Origin: Nocardia nova SH22a
GTDB taxonomy: Bacteria; Actinomycetota; Actinomycetes; Mycobacteriales; Mycobacteriaceae
DNA: 64,000 nucleotides
Assembly: GCF_000523235.1 (NCBI RefSeq)
Contig: NZ_CP006850.1
Coordinates: 3,720,001 to 3,784,000, forward strand
Reading direction: 5' to 3'
In this document: piece after piece, positions 35,980-58,528 of the stretch
How positions within the stretch are numbered: the first letter of the stretch is position 1
Layout of the letters: every line of letters begins with the position of its first letter
Notes under the pieces: model-generated
What the model was told of the DNA's origin: nothing
What the model saw: the letters and a program-made list of their open reading frames with translations, nothing else
The model's database searches: none
Made by a program: the position numbers and the translations under genes

Positions 35980-36762
35980 TCAAGGGGCGGATGTTGTTCC
36001 GAGGTCGAAGCGGATACCCGCGCGCAGCATATCCGTCGCCGACAGTCCGATCATGTCGCGAAAGGTTTCGCTGAAATGCGACGGAGTGGCGAACCCGGCG
36101 TCGATGGCGGCACGTGTGAGGTCGTGGCCGGCCACGGCGCTGCGGACGGTACGGATGATGCGGCTCCACCGTTGATAGCCACGGAAGGTGGTGCCGTACT
36201 GCTGGCTGAACAGGCGCAGGAAGTGCGTGGTGGACAAGCCCATGTTCGCGGCGATCCGGTCGGCGCGGAAGATCCGGTCCGGATGGTCGCGGATGGTGGT
36301 GGCGACCTCTTCGATTCGCGGATCGGTTGCCGGCGTGGGCCCGGCGACGGCGCGGGCGTAGATGCGATCCGGGTCCACGCTCTCGGCCAGGCACAATTCG
36401 ACCAGTTCTCGTTCTCGTCGGTGGCCGAGTCCGAAAAGTCCTGCGGAAGAGGTCATCTCGTCGGCAATGGCGGTGGCGGGCGCGCCCGCGGGTTCGACGA
36501 ACAGCGCGAGAATCCAGCCCTCGATGGCGACCAGGCGCTGTGTTGTGCGAGCGGGGGCGAAGGAACTGCCGGTGCGGATCCGGCCGTGCGCGCCGGTGTG
36601 CACCAGGAGCGGGCCGTGCAGTCCGACGCTGAGCATGGCGACCGCCGGGGAATGCGGTTCGACGCCGAGATCCGGTCCGACATAGCCGACATGGCCGGGC
36701 CGCACCCAGGCCACCGGCGTCCGCGCCGGACCGCAGATTTCCGAAAGCTGATCAGTGCCCAC
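35980..36762 (-). CDS. AraC-family regulator next to ABC half-transporters
   Basis: 260 residues from the GTG at 36762. A TACCCT -10 box lies 7 bases upstream on the minus strand, so the longer frame to 36849 is rejected. N-terminal cupin-like domain (about 1-145); C-terminal HTH pair with FRADRIAANMGLSTTHFLRLF and AAIDAGFATPSHFSETFRDM. It is divergent from the IrtAB-like transporter genes, and AraC regulators of the YbtA type control such ABC pairs in siderophore loci, so regulation of 36836-40437 is inferred. Confidence 0.88.
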   Translation of the reverse strand: MGTDQLSEICGPARTPVAWVRPGHVGYVGPDLGVEPHSPAVAMLSVGLHGPLLVHTGAHGRIRTGSSFAPARTTQRLVAIEGWILALFVEPAGAPATAIADEMTSSAGLFGLGHRRERELVELCLAESVDPDRIYARAVAGPTPATDPRIEEVATTIRDHPDRIFRADRIAANMGLSTTHFLRLFSQQYGTTFRGYQRWSRIIRTVRSAVAGHDLTRAAIDAGFATPSHFSETFRDMIGLSATDMLRAGIRFDLGTTSAP

Positions 36763-36769
36763 GCCTGTC

Positions 36770-36775
36770 AGGGTA
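36770..36775 (-). promoter_or_regulatory. Putative -10 box (TACCCT) of the AraC gene
   Basis: TANNNT with a 7-base gap to the GTG at 36762. Confidence 0.45.
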
Positions 36776-36835
36776 TCGGTGCGCCACCGAGACCGTCGGC
36801 GGCGAGAAGCATTACCGGAAGCACGGAGACACTCG

Positions 36836-38653
36836 ATGCGCAGCGACACCGCCGAGACGAGAGAGAAATCCCCACCCCCGGACGATCTCGATCCGGACCG
36901 GCATCCGACCGGATCATTACGCCCGTTCGCCGGCGGTTTCGCCGCCGTACTGATCTTTCAGGTCATCGGCGCTGTCGCCGGGCTGGCACCGCTGCTCGCC
37001 GTCGTCGAATTGGGCCGAATCCTGCTCGCCCCCACTCCGATCGACCACGGTCACGTCTGGATCGTCGTGCTCGCGGGCGCGACCGGCCTGCTGGTCCGGT
37101 TGCTCTTCACGGCCATGTCGGCAGGCATCGGACATCTACTCGACGGGCGGGTGCAGCTGTCGCTGCGCCGGCAACTGGCCGCCGGACTGGGCCGGGTACC
37201 GATCGGCTGGTTCTCCCGCCGCCGGACCGGCGAGCTGGCGCGGGTGGTCGGCGACGATGTGAGCGCCGTGCACCCGTTCATCGCGCACACCCCCGGCGAG
37301 CTCGTCTCCGCCTTCGTGGTGCCGCTGGTCTCGCTGGTCTATCTGTTCACCATCGACTGGCGGCTGACGCTGATCACGCTCGTCCCGGTGGTCTCGGCGG
37401 TGGCGCTGGTACCGGCGATGATGACTCCGGCTCGCCTGCGTGAACAGAAAGAGTTCGATGCGGCAATGGGGCACGTGGCGAACTCCGTCGTCGAATACGT
37501 GCAGGGCGTCGCGGTGGTCAAGGCGTTCGGCGGTTCCGGGCAAGCCCATCGCGCATTCCGGACGGCCGTCGACGATTTCGTCGGGACCTTCTTCCGCTGG
37601 GTGCGCGGTCTCGCCCCGATCGCCGCGGGCATGCAGCTCGTGCTGTCGCCGCCGTTCGTCCTGCTGGTCGTGCTGACCGGCGGTGCGGTGCTGATGGCGA
37701 ACGGTTCACTCGCGCCGGCCGATCTGTTGCCGTTCCTGCTCCTGGGACTGGGCCTGACCGCCCCGGTGGCCGCCCTCGGCCACGGCTTCGACGAGATGCA
37801 GGCCGCGCGGCGCGCGGTCGGCCGGATTCGGGAAGTGCTCGCCGTTCCGTCGCTGCCGGTAACCGCGAATCCGGTCGCACCCCGGGGACACCGGGTGGAA
37901 CTGCGCGATGTCCGATTCGGCTACGACGCCGAGCATGAGGTGCTGCGCGGAATCGACCTGGTACTCGAACCGGGGACGGTCACCGCGCTCGTCGGGCCGT
38001 CCGGAAGCGGCAAATCCACTCTGGTGCAGCTGCTGCCACGCTTCTTCGATCCGACGCACGGGGCGGTGATGCTGGGTGGAACCGATCTGCGGGACATCGA
38101 CAGCGATGTGCTGTACCGGAGCGTTGCCTTCGTCTTTCAGGATGTTCGCCTGCTCCGCGCGTCGGTCGCCGACAATATCGCGCTGGCGGTACCACGAGCC
38201 GACCGCGCCGAGGTGGTGCGCGCCGCCCGGCTGGCGAACATCCACGATCGCATACTCGAACTGCCCGACGGCTACGAGACCGTGCTCGGCACGCAGGCCC
38301 GGCTCTCCGGAGGTGAGGCCCAGCGCATCGCGCTCGCCCGCGCACTACTGTCCGACGCGCCCATCCTGGTGCTCGACGAGGCGACGGCCTTCGCCGATCC
38401 GCAGACCGAACAGGCTGTGCGCCGGGCACTGTCGACGCTGGCAGGAGAGCGCACCATTCTGGCCATCGCCCATCGCCTGGAGACAGTCGCCGACGCCGAC
38501 ACCGTCGTGATGCTGGAGGACGGGGCGATCGTCGAGCGCGGCCGGCCGGCCGAACTGCTGACCCGCGGCGGCAGGTTCGCCGCTTTCCGGCAGGCCCATC
38601 GATCAGCGATCGCGGACAGGGCCGAAACCCCACGAGGAGATGAGCACCGATGA
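36836..38653 (+). CDS. ABC half-transporter, IrtA/YbtP-like (membrane and ATPase domains fused)
   Basis: 605 residues from the ATG at 36836. A type IV exporter-fold membrane domain (about 35-330, six helices) is followed by an ATPase domain: Walker A GPSGSGKST at about 387, signature LSGGEAQRIALARALL at about 490, Walker B ILVLDEATAFADP at about 512 and H-loop AIAHRLE. The N-terminal siderophore-interacting (SIP) reductase domain of mycobacterial IrtA is absent, as in YbtP. It overlaps the next gene by ATGA, so the two subunits form a heterodimer. Siderophore or lipopeptide transport is inferred from family and the nearby NRPS. Confidence 0.88.
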   Translation: MRSDTAETREKSPPPDDLDPDRHPTGSLRPFAGGFAAVLIFQVIGAVAGLAPLLAVVELGRILLAPTPIDHGHVWIVVLAGATGLLVRLLFTAMSAGIGHLLDGRVQLSLRRQLAAGLGRVPIGWFSRRRTGELARVVGDDVSAVHPFIAHTPGELVSAFVVPLVSLVYLFTIDWRLTLITLVPVVSAVALVPAMMTPARLREQKEFDAAMGHVANSVVEYVQGVAVVKAFGGSGQAHRAFRTAVDDFVGTFFRWVRGLAPIAAGMQLVLSPPFVLLVVLTGGAVLMANGSLAPADLLPFLLLGLGLTAPVAALGHGFDEMQAARRAVGRIREVLAVPSLPVTANPVAPRGHRVELRDVRFGYDAEHEVLRGIDLVLEPGTVTALVGPSGSGKSTLVQLLPRFFDPTHGAVMLGGTDLRDIDSDVLYRSVAFVFQDVRLLRASVADNIALAVPRADRAEVVRAARLANIHDRILELPDGYETVLGTQARLSGGEAQRIALARALLSDAPILVLDEATAFADPQTEQAVRRALSTLAGERTILAIAHRLETVADADTVVMLEDGAIVERGRPAELLTRGGRFAAFRQAHRSAIADRAETPRGDEHR

Positions 38654-40437
38654 TTCGAATGCTGTTGCGCGTACTCGGATCCGAATACGCCCCGCCGGTG
38701 CGACGCACGGTTGCCCTCATGACAGCGACCGCCATTGTCGAAGGATTGTCCTACGGCCTGCTGGTTCCGATTCTGCGCGCCCTGTTCGGGGGTGCTCCCG
38801 CGCAGGCTCGTCCCTGGCTGATCGCCTTCGGCGTCGCGGTCGCGGTCTACGTGGTCCTGCGTTATCTCAGCGATCTGTCCGGCTTCCGTGTCGGAACCAC
38901 CCTGCTGCGCGGAATATACTTCCGGATCGGTGAGCACCTGGGTCGTCTGCCCCTCGGCTGGTACAGCGGCGGCCGTGTCGGCGAGATATCGGTGCTGGCC
39001 AGTCGCGGCGTCCTGGATGCCATGAGTGTTATCGCACACCTGCTGGCGCCGTTCCTCTCCGCCGCGGTGACCCCCCTGACGATCGTCTTCGTCCTGCTGT
39101 CATACAACTGGCAGCTGGGCGTGGCCGCGCTCCTCGCCGCACCGATCGTGGCGGCGATCAGTGGCTGGACGGCCCGCGCAACCGCCGCCGCCGACGCGGA
39201 GAGCGCGGAACGTGACGCCGCGGCCGCCGAACGGGTCATCGAGTATCTCCAGGCACAGCCGGTGCTGCGGACGGGCGGCCGAACCACCGAGCGCTTCGCG
39301 CTGCTCGACGACTCGCTCCAGGATCTGCAGCGCGCATCGCGCCGGTCGACGGTATCCGCACTACCCGGCATCATCGGCCTCACTCTCACGGTGCAGGCGA
39401 TGTTCACTGCCCTGCTCGTCCTGGGCACCTACCTCGCCCTCGGCGGCGAGATCGGAGTGGCAGAGCTCTTGGCGGTCCTGGTATTGGCCGCCCGCTGCGC
39501 CGACCCGCTGCTGTCGCTGTCGGATATCGGGGGCAAGCTCCGTGGTGCGCGCGCCGTGCTGGCCCGGCTCGATACTCTGCTGCGTACCGAACCGCTGCCG
39601 GAGCCTGCCGATCCCGTCCGGCCGCACCGCCATGACCTGGAGTTCGAGTCCGTCTCCTTCCGGCACGGCGACGGGCAGGTGCTCGACAATGTGTCCCTGG
39701 CGGTGCCGCCGGGGCAGCGGCTGGCCGTGGTCGGCCCGTCTGGTGCGGGGAAGAGCACCATGCTGCAACTACTCGCCCGGTTCTACGACGTGGACTCCGG
39801 CGCGGTACGAATCGGCGGTGTCGACGTGCGCGCGATGAGCTCCGAGGAGTTGATGGCCCAGTTCGCCATCGTCTTCCAGGATGTCCATCTCTTCGACGGC
39901 ACCATCGAGGAGAACGTGCGTCTCGGCCGCCCCGGCGCGACCGGCGCGCAGCTGCGGGCCGCCGCCACCGCGGCCGGTCTGGACGAGGTGATCGAGCGTC
40001 TCCCGGACGGCTGGAACGCGCTGGTGGGCGAAGGCGGCGCGCTACTGTCGGGCGGTGAGCGCCAACGGGTTTCCATCGCACGGGCGCTGTTGAAGGATGC
40101 GCCCATCGTCCTCCTGGACGAGGTGACTTCCGCCCTGGACCCGGTGAACGAGGCGGCGGTCCACGCCGGCATCGAGCGCCTCATGGCCGGCCGTACCGTG
40201 GTGATGGTGGCGCATCGACTACGCACCATCCGCCGCGCCGATCATGTCGTCTTCCTCGACCGCGGCCGAATCGTGGAACAGGGAAGCCACGACGACCTGG
40301 TCGGCCACGGCGGCCGCTACGCCGCGTTCTGGGCGATATCCCAACCACTGTCGGACGTTGGGTACCAGCGTCCCGAACGGGAACCGGCGCCGCGGCCGGA
40401 CACGGCCTCGAAGGGATCGATCGCCGGTATCCGGTAG
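38650..40437 (+). CDS. ABC half-transporter, IrtB/YbtQ-like
   Basis: 595 residues. Six-helix membrane domain (about 20-310), then Walker A GPSGAGKST at about 363, signature LLSGGERQRVSIARALL at about 466, Walker B IVLLDEVTSALDP at about 487 and H-loop MVAHRLRTI. All catalytic motifs look intact in both subunits. Coupled by a 4-base overlap to the upstream half-transporter. IrtAB and YbtPQ share the exporter fold but import ferri-siderophores, so direction cannot be read from sequence. Confidence 0.88.
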   Translation: MIRMLLRVLGSEYAPPVRRTVALMTATAIVEGLSYGLLVPILRALFGGAPAQARPWLIAFGVAVAVYVVLRYLSDLSGFRVGTTLLRGIYFRIGEHLGRLPLGWYSGGRVGEISVLASRGVLDAMSVIAHLLAPFLSAAVTPLTIVFVLLSYNWQLGVAALLAAPIVAAISGWTARATAAADAESAERDAAAAERVIEYLQAQPVLRTGGRTTERFALLDDSLQDLQRASRRSTVSALPGIIGLTLTVQAMFTALLVLGTYLALGGEIGVAELLAVLVLAARCADPLLSLSDIGGKLRGARAVLARLDTLLRTEPLPEPADPVRPHRHDLEFESVSFRHGDGQVLDNVSLAVPPGQRLAVVGPSGAGKSTMLQLLARFYDVDSGAVRIGGVDVRAMSSEELMAQFAIVFQDVHLFDGTIEENVRLGRPGATGAQLRAAATAAGLDEVIERLPDGWNALVGEGGALLSGGERQRVSIARALLKDAPIVLLDEVTSALDPVNEAAVHAGIERLMAGRTVVMVAHRLRTIRRADHVVFLDRGRIVEQGSHDDLVGHGGRYAAFWAISQPLSDVGYQRPEREPAPRPDTASKGSIAGIR

Positions 40438-40526
40438 TGGGATCCACTGGCCGTGATGACAGGGCCAGCCCATCGGCCGTGTAGCACTCGAATCACGAAG
40501 GCCCCGAATTGCCGGCTCGCGGACCT

Positions 40527-41105
40527 TCAGCTCAGCATCGCGGCGGCCGCACGCTCGACGAGTCCGGCCGCGTAGGGAGGAATGGCTCGGCCGGTGCGGA
40601 AATAGCGCCTGACCGTGGCCATCGGCAGGTCGACCATCGCGATCGTCACGCGATCGGTATCGCGCGCATGACGGCCTCCCAGACGACGTACCAGATCGGT
40701 GACAGCCGCCGTGACTGCGGCGTTGCTGCGCTGCAATGAGTCTCGCGCTGCTTCGGTCCACTCGCTTTGTGCGAATTCGGCGGCGCCGGCCAGCATTATC
40801 GCCGCATCGCGCGGATTGCGACGCGCCCACTCGACCACATATCGGGCGGTGTGCGAAACCGCCCGGTGCGGCGGGTCGAGCCGCATCGTCTCGAGCACCC
40901 CCTCCTGGAACCGTTGCATCGTGCGCATCCACAGCGCTGCCATCAGTGCTGGTCGATCCGGAAACCGGTGGTAGACGGAGCCGCTCGGCGCGCCGACCGC
41001 TTCTGCGACCGCGGACATCGTCACCGCTGACGGTCCCGCTGCGGCAACCAGGTCCCCTGCGGCATCGAGCAAGCGGTCTGCGTCATACTTCGGCGGCCTT
41101 CCCAT
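40527..41105 (-). CDS. TetR-family regulator
   Basis: 192 residues. DNA-binding domain at about 5-52: YDADRLLDAAGDLVAAAG, TMSAVAEAVGAPSGSVYHRFPDRPALM. C-terminal ligand domain with VEWARRNPRDAAIMLAG. It is divergent from the SRPBCC gene over a 61-bp gap that is almost entirely a dyad, so this pair forms a self-contained regulatory unit. Confidence 0.9.
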   Translation of the reverse strand: MGRPPKYDADRLLDAAGDLVAAAGPSAVTMSAVAEAVGAPSGSVYHRFPDRPALMAALWMRTMQRFQEGVLETMRLDPPHRAVSHTARYVVEWARRNPRDAAIMLAGAAEFAQSEWTEAARDSLQRSNAAVTAAVTDLVRRLGGRHARDTDRVTIAMVDLPMATVRRYFRTGRAIPPYAAGLVERAAAAMLS

Positions 41106-41108
41106 TTA

Positions 41109-41150
41109 TTGGAGGATACGCTCTAATTTGTATTAGAGCTCAATCTCCAA
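41109..41150. promoter_or_regulatory. Nested TetR operator between TetR and SRPBCC genes
   Basis: Inner palindrome GCTCTAATTTGTATTAGAGC (41120-41139) shares its exact centre with outer arms TTGGAG (41109-41114) and CTCCAA (41145-41150). Such nested symmetry suits binding of two repressor dimers. Confidence 0.8.
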
Positions 41151-41166
41151 AACTGGAAGGTGGACC

Positions 41167-41682
41167 ATGATGGCCGTGCTCAACATTCACGCGCGACACG
41201 TGGGCGCGACACAGGCGCAGGCGGGAGCGTTGATCGATTCGCTGGCCAGTGACAGCGACCGGCTCTGGCCCGTCGACAGCTGGCCGGCGATGCGCTTCGA
41301 CCGGCCACTCGGGGTCGGGGCCGTCGGCGGCCACGGTCCCGTTCGATATGTCGTGGAGCAGTATCAGCCTGGGTCTTGGGTGCGGTTCCGGTTCACGGGC
41401 CCGCGTGGCTTCGACGGATTCCACGAGTACACCGTCCATCAGCTCCCCGACGGCTCCACGGGACTGCGGCACCTGCTGGCCATGCATGTCCACGGATCCG
41501 CGCGATTGACCTGGCCGCTGGCCTACCGCTGGATGCACGACGCGTTGCTGGAGGACAGCCTCGATCGAGCCGAGTCGGTCCTGACCGGATCGGTCCGCAG
41601 TCCTGCCCGCTGGAGCCTGCTCGTACGACTGCTGGTGCGCGCAGTCACTCTCCTCCAACCGAAAGTGAGCCAGAGCCGGTAA
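41167..41682 (+). CDS. SRPBCC (START/polyketide cyclase-like) family protein
   Basis: 171 residues. The pattern LWPVDSWPAMRFDRPLGVGAVGGHG, YVVEQYQPGSWVRFRF, GFHEYTVHQL and a long C-terminal helix with WMHDALLEDSL fit the SRPBCC hydrophobic-ligand fold. Ligand and function unknown. ATG at 41167 or 41170; GGAAGG is upstream. It is probably repressed by the divergent TetR. Confidence 0.78.
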   Translation: MMAVLNIHARHVGATQAQAGALIDSLASDSDRLWPVDSWPAMRFDRPLGVGAVGGHGPVRYVVEQYQPGSWVRFRFTGPRGFDGFHEYTVHQLPDGSTGLRHLLAMHVHGSARLTWPLAYRWMHDALLEDSLDRAESVLTGSVRSPARWSLLVRLLVRAVTLLQPKVSQSR

Positions 41683-41876
41683 TATCCGACACTCTCGCAC
41701 ATCATCGGCGCAGGGGCGCACGACAGATGAATGCCTGGAGGCCTGCGATCCTCGGTGATGCGGCAGAGACAGCCCGCAGGCCATGAGTACGTACTCGCGC
41801 TCGGCCCGACCTTGCCGGGTACGGGAATCCGCCTCGGTGGGGGCCTCGCGCCGCGCTGACTGGATGTCCCGCGCTG

Positions 41877-42187
41877 GACGGCACGACCGTGGCCGTGGCG
41901 ATTTGCTATGAGGTGGCCTTCGACCGCGCCTTGGAACCGCGGTCGCGCGCTGGTCGTGGCGGCCACGACGGGGCAGTGCGATGGTCGCCGCCGACGGCTC
42001 GGTCCGGCAGCAGACCCCGAAATTCGTACCCGCAGCACTGGAGACGACACCCCCGCTGCTCAGTGGATCCACGCCCGCGACGGCGATGGGCCCACTTCCC
42101 GAGCGCGTGTTGTGTATCCTTGCTGCGGCCGTTGCCTTGGTCATGGTTATCCGGCGGCGAACGGTGCGCTCGGCGCACTCGCGCGAT
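41877..42187 (+). pseudogene. Degraded copy of the lnt 3' third (copy 3)
   Basis: The stretch aligns with lnt from the catalytic-Cys region (ICYEVAFDRA) to near its end (MGPLPERVLCILAAAVALVM, RRRTVRSAH). About 110 bases of lnt (roughly 29160-29270, covering TNNATFGDS) are deleted and the frame shifts at that point, so it cannot encode a functional enzyme. Outside the deletion the copy is close to lnt. The surrounding 41683-42589 holds no intact gene: 41683-41876 shows nothing recognisable, and 42188-42589 holds the NRPS leader. Confidence 0.88.
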
Positions 42188-42391
42188 GAGGACGTCACCG
42201 GCGACCGGGCATTCGATCGACGGCTGGAATCACTCTCCCGGACAACCGAACATCACGGGCACGCGCGGATCGGCCGCGATGAGCACTGCGTGGGCGCGAA
42301 GCCGTACCTAGCATTCGCCGGACTGTTGCCGAACCGGTGGCGGCGCGCGTGAGAACTCTCAATACCGAGGTTCTCTCACCGGTCAGCTGCA

Positions 42392-42420
42392 TTATTTGCG
42401 GATTATTTGCTGTTAAATGC
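42392..42420 (+). promoter_or_regulatory. Three tandem 8-mers upstream of the NRPS, SARP-like arrangement
   Basis: TTATTTGC (42392-42399), TTATTTGC (42403-42410) and TTAAATGC (42413-42420) repeat at 11- and 10-bp intervals, one helical turn apart. SARP activators bind such direct repeats. The site is 170 bases before the NRPS ATG, inside an unusually AT-rich patch. No SARP gene is in the window. Confidence 0.5.
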
Positions 42421-42589
42421 TTTCTCCGCCAATCGCGTTCGAGACCGAAGATCACGACATCGTTACCAGTCCGGCCGCTCAGATGCTCCGAATCATAGGG
42501 CGTGGATCACGTCCTACCGCTGGCGCGCGCTTTTCCGCTGCGGATGGGGACCGGGGAGTTGCGTCAACAGCGGCAGAACGGAGTGATTG

Positions 42590-56202
<13,613 letters not shown>

Positions 56203-56206
<4 letters not shown>

Positions 56207-57192
56207 GCCTGGCGGTGGAGGTCACCGGGCTGGTCAAGAACTACGGCCGGGTCCGTGTTCTCGACGGGATCGATCTGGAGATCCCGTCGGGCACGGTGAT
56301 GGGGCTGCTCGGCCCCAACGGTGCCGGGAAGACGACCACGGTCCGCATCGTGACGACATTGCTGAAACCGACCGCGGGCAGTATCCGGGTCGCCGGGGTG
56401 GATGTGGTCCGCCATCCGGCCCGTGCCCGGACCCGCATCGGGTTGTCGGGGCAGTACGCCGCGGTCGACGCGAATCTGTCGGGTTTCGAGAATCTGCGGA
56501 TGGTGGCGCGGCTGTACGGAATGAACCGCAGGCGGGCCGCCGCACGCGCGGGCGAGCTGCTGTCGGTGCTCGGCCTCGAGGCCGCGGCCGACCGGCGCGC
56601 CGGAACCTACTCCGGCGGTATGGCCCGGCGCCTGGACCTCGCGGGCGCGCTCGTGGCACGTCCCGATGTGGTCGTGCTCGACGAACCGACCACCGGACTG
56701 GATCCGCGGGGCCGCCTCGACATGTGGCGGGTGATCGGCGATCTCGTCGACGACGGGACCACCGTCCTGCTCACGACGCAGTATCTGGAGGAGGCCGATC
56801 AGCTGGCCGACCGGATCACCGTCATCGACCGCGGCCAGGTCATCGCGCGCGGCTCGGCGGACGAGCTGAAGACCTCCATCGGCGGCGACCGGCTCACGGT
56901 CACCCTGGCGCCGGGCCAGGATCCCGGCCCGGCCCAGCAGGTGCTGTCGGAGATCGGGCTCGGCGAGCCGATCCACGAACCCGGTTCGGAAGAGGTCGCG
57001 ATCGTGGTGGCCGACGGCACCCGGACCATGGTCGAGGCGCTGCGCCGCCTCGACGACGCGGGTGTGTGCGTCCAGGACGCGGTGGTGCACCGCCCCAGCC
57101 TCGACGACGTGTTCCTGTCGCTGACCGGCACATCCGCCACCCCCGCTGAAGAATCCGAGAACGACGAGGTAGCAGAGGAGATCATGTCGTGA
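56203..57192 (+). CDS. DrrA-like ABC transporter ATPase
   Basis: 329 residues, GTG start overlapping the NRPS stop; GGAGG lies 7 bases upstream. Walker [10 protein letters not shown] at about 37, signature [15 protein letters not shown] at about 136, Walker [14 protein letters not shown] at about 155, then the C-terminal DrrA-type extension with [10 protein letters not shown]. DrrA family proteins energise export of antibiotics and lipids. Co-translated with the NRPS and with drrB, so export of the NRPS product is the simplest reading. Confidence 0.93.
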
Positions 57193-58079
57193 GTACCGCG
57201 GAGGTTGCGGTCGCCGAACCGGAAACACCGGCGGGAACCGCCGAGGCCGCGGGGCGGCGCGACGCGGAGGTCGAGACGATCCCGGCAGCGGTCCGGATCT
57301 TCCGCGACAGCGCCATCATCGCCTACCGCAATCTGGTGACCATCCTGCGGGTTCCGACCCTGCTGGTCACCGCCACCATCCAGCCGCTGATGTTCGTCTT
57401 CCTGTTCGCCTACATCTTCGGGGCCTCGCTGGGCGGCGGCCAGTACCGGGAATTCCTGCTGGCCGGGATCTTCACCCAGACCGTGGCCTTCAACGCCGCG
57501 TTCACCACCGTCGGCCTGGCCAACGATCTGCAGAAGGGCATCATCGACCGGATGCGGACGCTGCCGATGTCGCGGATGGCGGTGCTGATGGGGCGCACCC
57601 TGTCCGACACCGTGGTCAACGTCCTCGCGCTGGCGGTGATGGTGGGGTGCGGATATCTGGTGGGATGGCGGATCAACGGCTCGGTCGCCGACGCGGCGCT
57701 GGCCTTCGCGCTGCTGCTGTTCTTCGCCTTCGCGATGTCGTGGGTGGGCGCCCTGACCGGACTGGTGTCGCCGACCGTCGAGGTCGCGCAGAGCGCGGGC
57801 CTGATCTGGATGTTCCCGCTGACCTTCATCTCCTCGGCGTTCGTCTCCGCCGAGACCCTGCCGGGCCCGCTGCGCACGGTCGCGGAGTGGAATCCGATCA
57901 CCGCCGTGTCGGCGGCGGGTCGCAAGCTGTTCGTCAACGACTCACCGCCGTCGTTCGGCACACCGCACGGCTGGCCCGCGGAGCACTGCGTCGAATACGC
58001 GCTGCTGTGCTCGGTGGTGATCCTGGCGGTGGCCGCGCCGCTGGCACTGCTGCAGTACCGCAAGGTCGCCAGCCACTAG
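57189..58079 (+). CDS. DrrB-like ABC-2 type permease
   Basis: 296 residues, GTG start overlapping the ATPase stop. Soluble N-terminal tail (about 1-45), then six membrane helices (about 60-290) with the ABC-2 signature region FLLAGIFTQTVAFNA and LPMSRMAVLMGRTLSD. FISSAFVSAETLP before the last loop is typical of DrrB. It pairs with the upstream ATPase to form the exporter. Confidence 0.93.
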   Translation: MSTAEVAVAEPETPAGTAEAAGRRDAEVETIPAAVRIFRDSAIIAYRNLVTILRVPTLLVTATIQPLMFVFLFAYIFGASLGGGQYREFLLAGIFTQTVAFNAAFTTVGLANDLQKGIIDRMRTLPMSRMAVLMGRTLSDTVVNVLALAVMVGCGYLVGWRINGSVADAALAFALLLFFAFAMSWVGALTGLVSPTVEVAQSAGLIWMFPLTFISSAFVSAETLPGPLRTVAEWNPITAVSAAGRKLFVNDSPPSFGTPHGWPAEHCVEYALLCSVVILAVAAPLALLQYRKVASH

Positions 58080-58092
58080 CGTCCCCGAACAG

Positions 58093-58133
58093 AGAACGTC
58101 CCCCGCACCGAACCCGGTTGCGGGGGACGTTCT
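58093..58133. terminator. Strong hairpin between drrB and rbpA
   Basis: Perfect 15-bp arms AGAACGTCCCCCGCA / TGCGGGGGACGTTCT with an 11-base loop, followed by TTC. Located between two converging genes, so likely bidirectional; it also marks the right end of the accessory island. Confidence 0.75.
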
Positions 58134-58146
58134 TTCGATATCGTGG

Positions 58147-58482
58147 TCAGCGACCGCGCCGGGTCTTCAGCAGCTCCAGGCGTTCCTGCAGGAGCTCCTC
58201 GAGCTCCTCCTTGGAACGGCGTTCGAGCAGCATGTCCCAGTGCGTGCGCGGCGGCTTGACCTTCTTGGGCTCCTGGGTGGTGCCCTCGATCAGGATGCCT
58301 TCCTGACCGTTTCGGCACAGCCAGGTGGGCGGAATCTCGGCGTCGTCGGCGAACGGGACGTCGAACTCCTCGTTGTTATCCGTCCGGTACCGCGCCACTC
58401 GACGTGGTGCCAGGTCGTGGTCGCGGTCCGTCTCGTAGCTCACCGCTCCGAGCCGGCTACCTCGGAGTACGCGATCTGCCAT
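58147..58482 (-). CDS. rbpA: RNA polymerase-binding protein RbpA
   Basis: 111 residues, nearly identical to M. tuberculosis RbpA along its length: MADRVLRGSRLGAVSYETDR start, core IPPTWLCRNGQEG, basic linker EPKKVKPPRTHWDMLLERRS and the sigma-binding C-terminal helix pair. RbpA binds the principal sigma factor and stabilises open complexes. ATG at 58482 has AGAGGA upstream; the longer frame to 58512 is not conserved. A SigH/SigR-like promoter lies upstream. In related genomes the neighbouring gene is lnt, here 28 kb away. Confidence 0.97.
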   Translation of the reverse strand: MADRVLRGSRLGAVSYETDRDHDLAPRRVARYRTDNNEEFDVPFADDAEIPPTWLCRNGQEGILIEGTTQEPKKVKPPRTHWDMLLERRSKEELEELLQERLELLKTRRGR

Positions 58483-58528
58483 GGTGTGCGGTCCTCTCTG
58501 GCCTGTCGGCAACGTTCTACTGCTGTGT

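Noticed and set aside
42360..42589. IdeR/iron box before the NRPS
   Set aside because: I looked for a TTAGGTTAGGCTAACCTAA-like palindrome and found none, so iron regulation is not supported.
29542..42589. Insertion sequence or integrase explaining the island
   Set aside because: No transposase, integrase or clear terminal inverted repeats are visible; the lnt-derived copies are the only repeats found.
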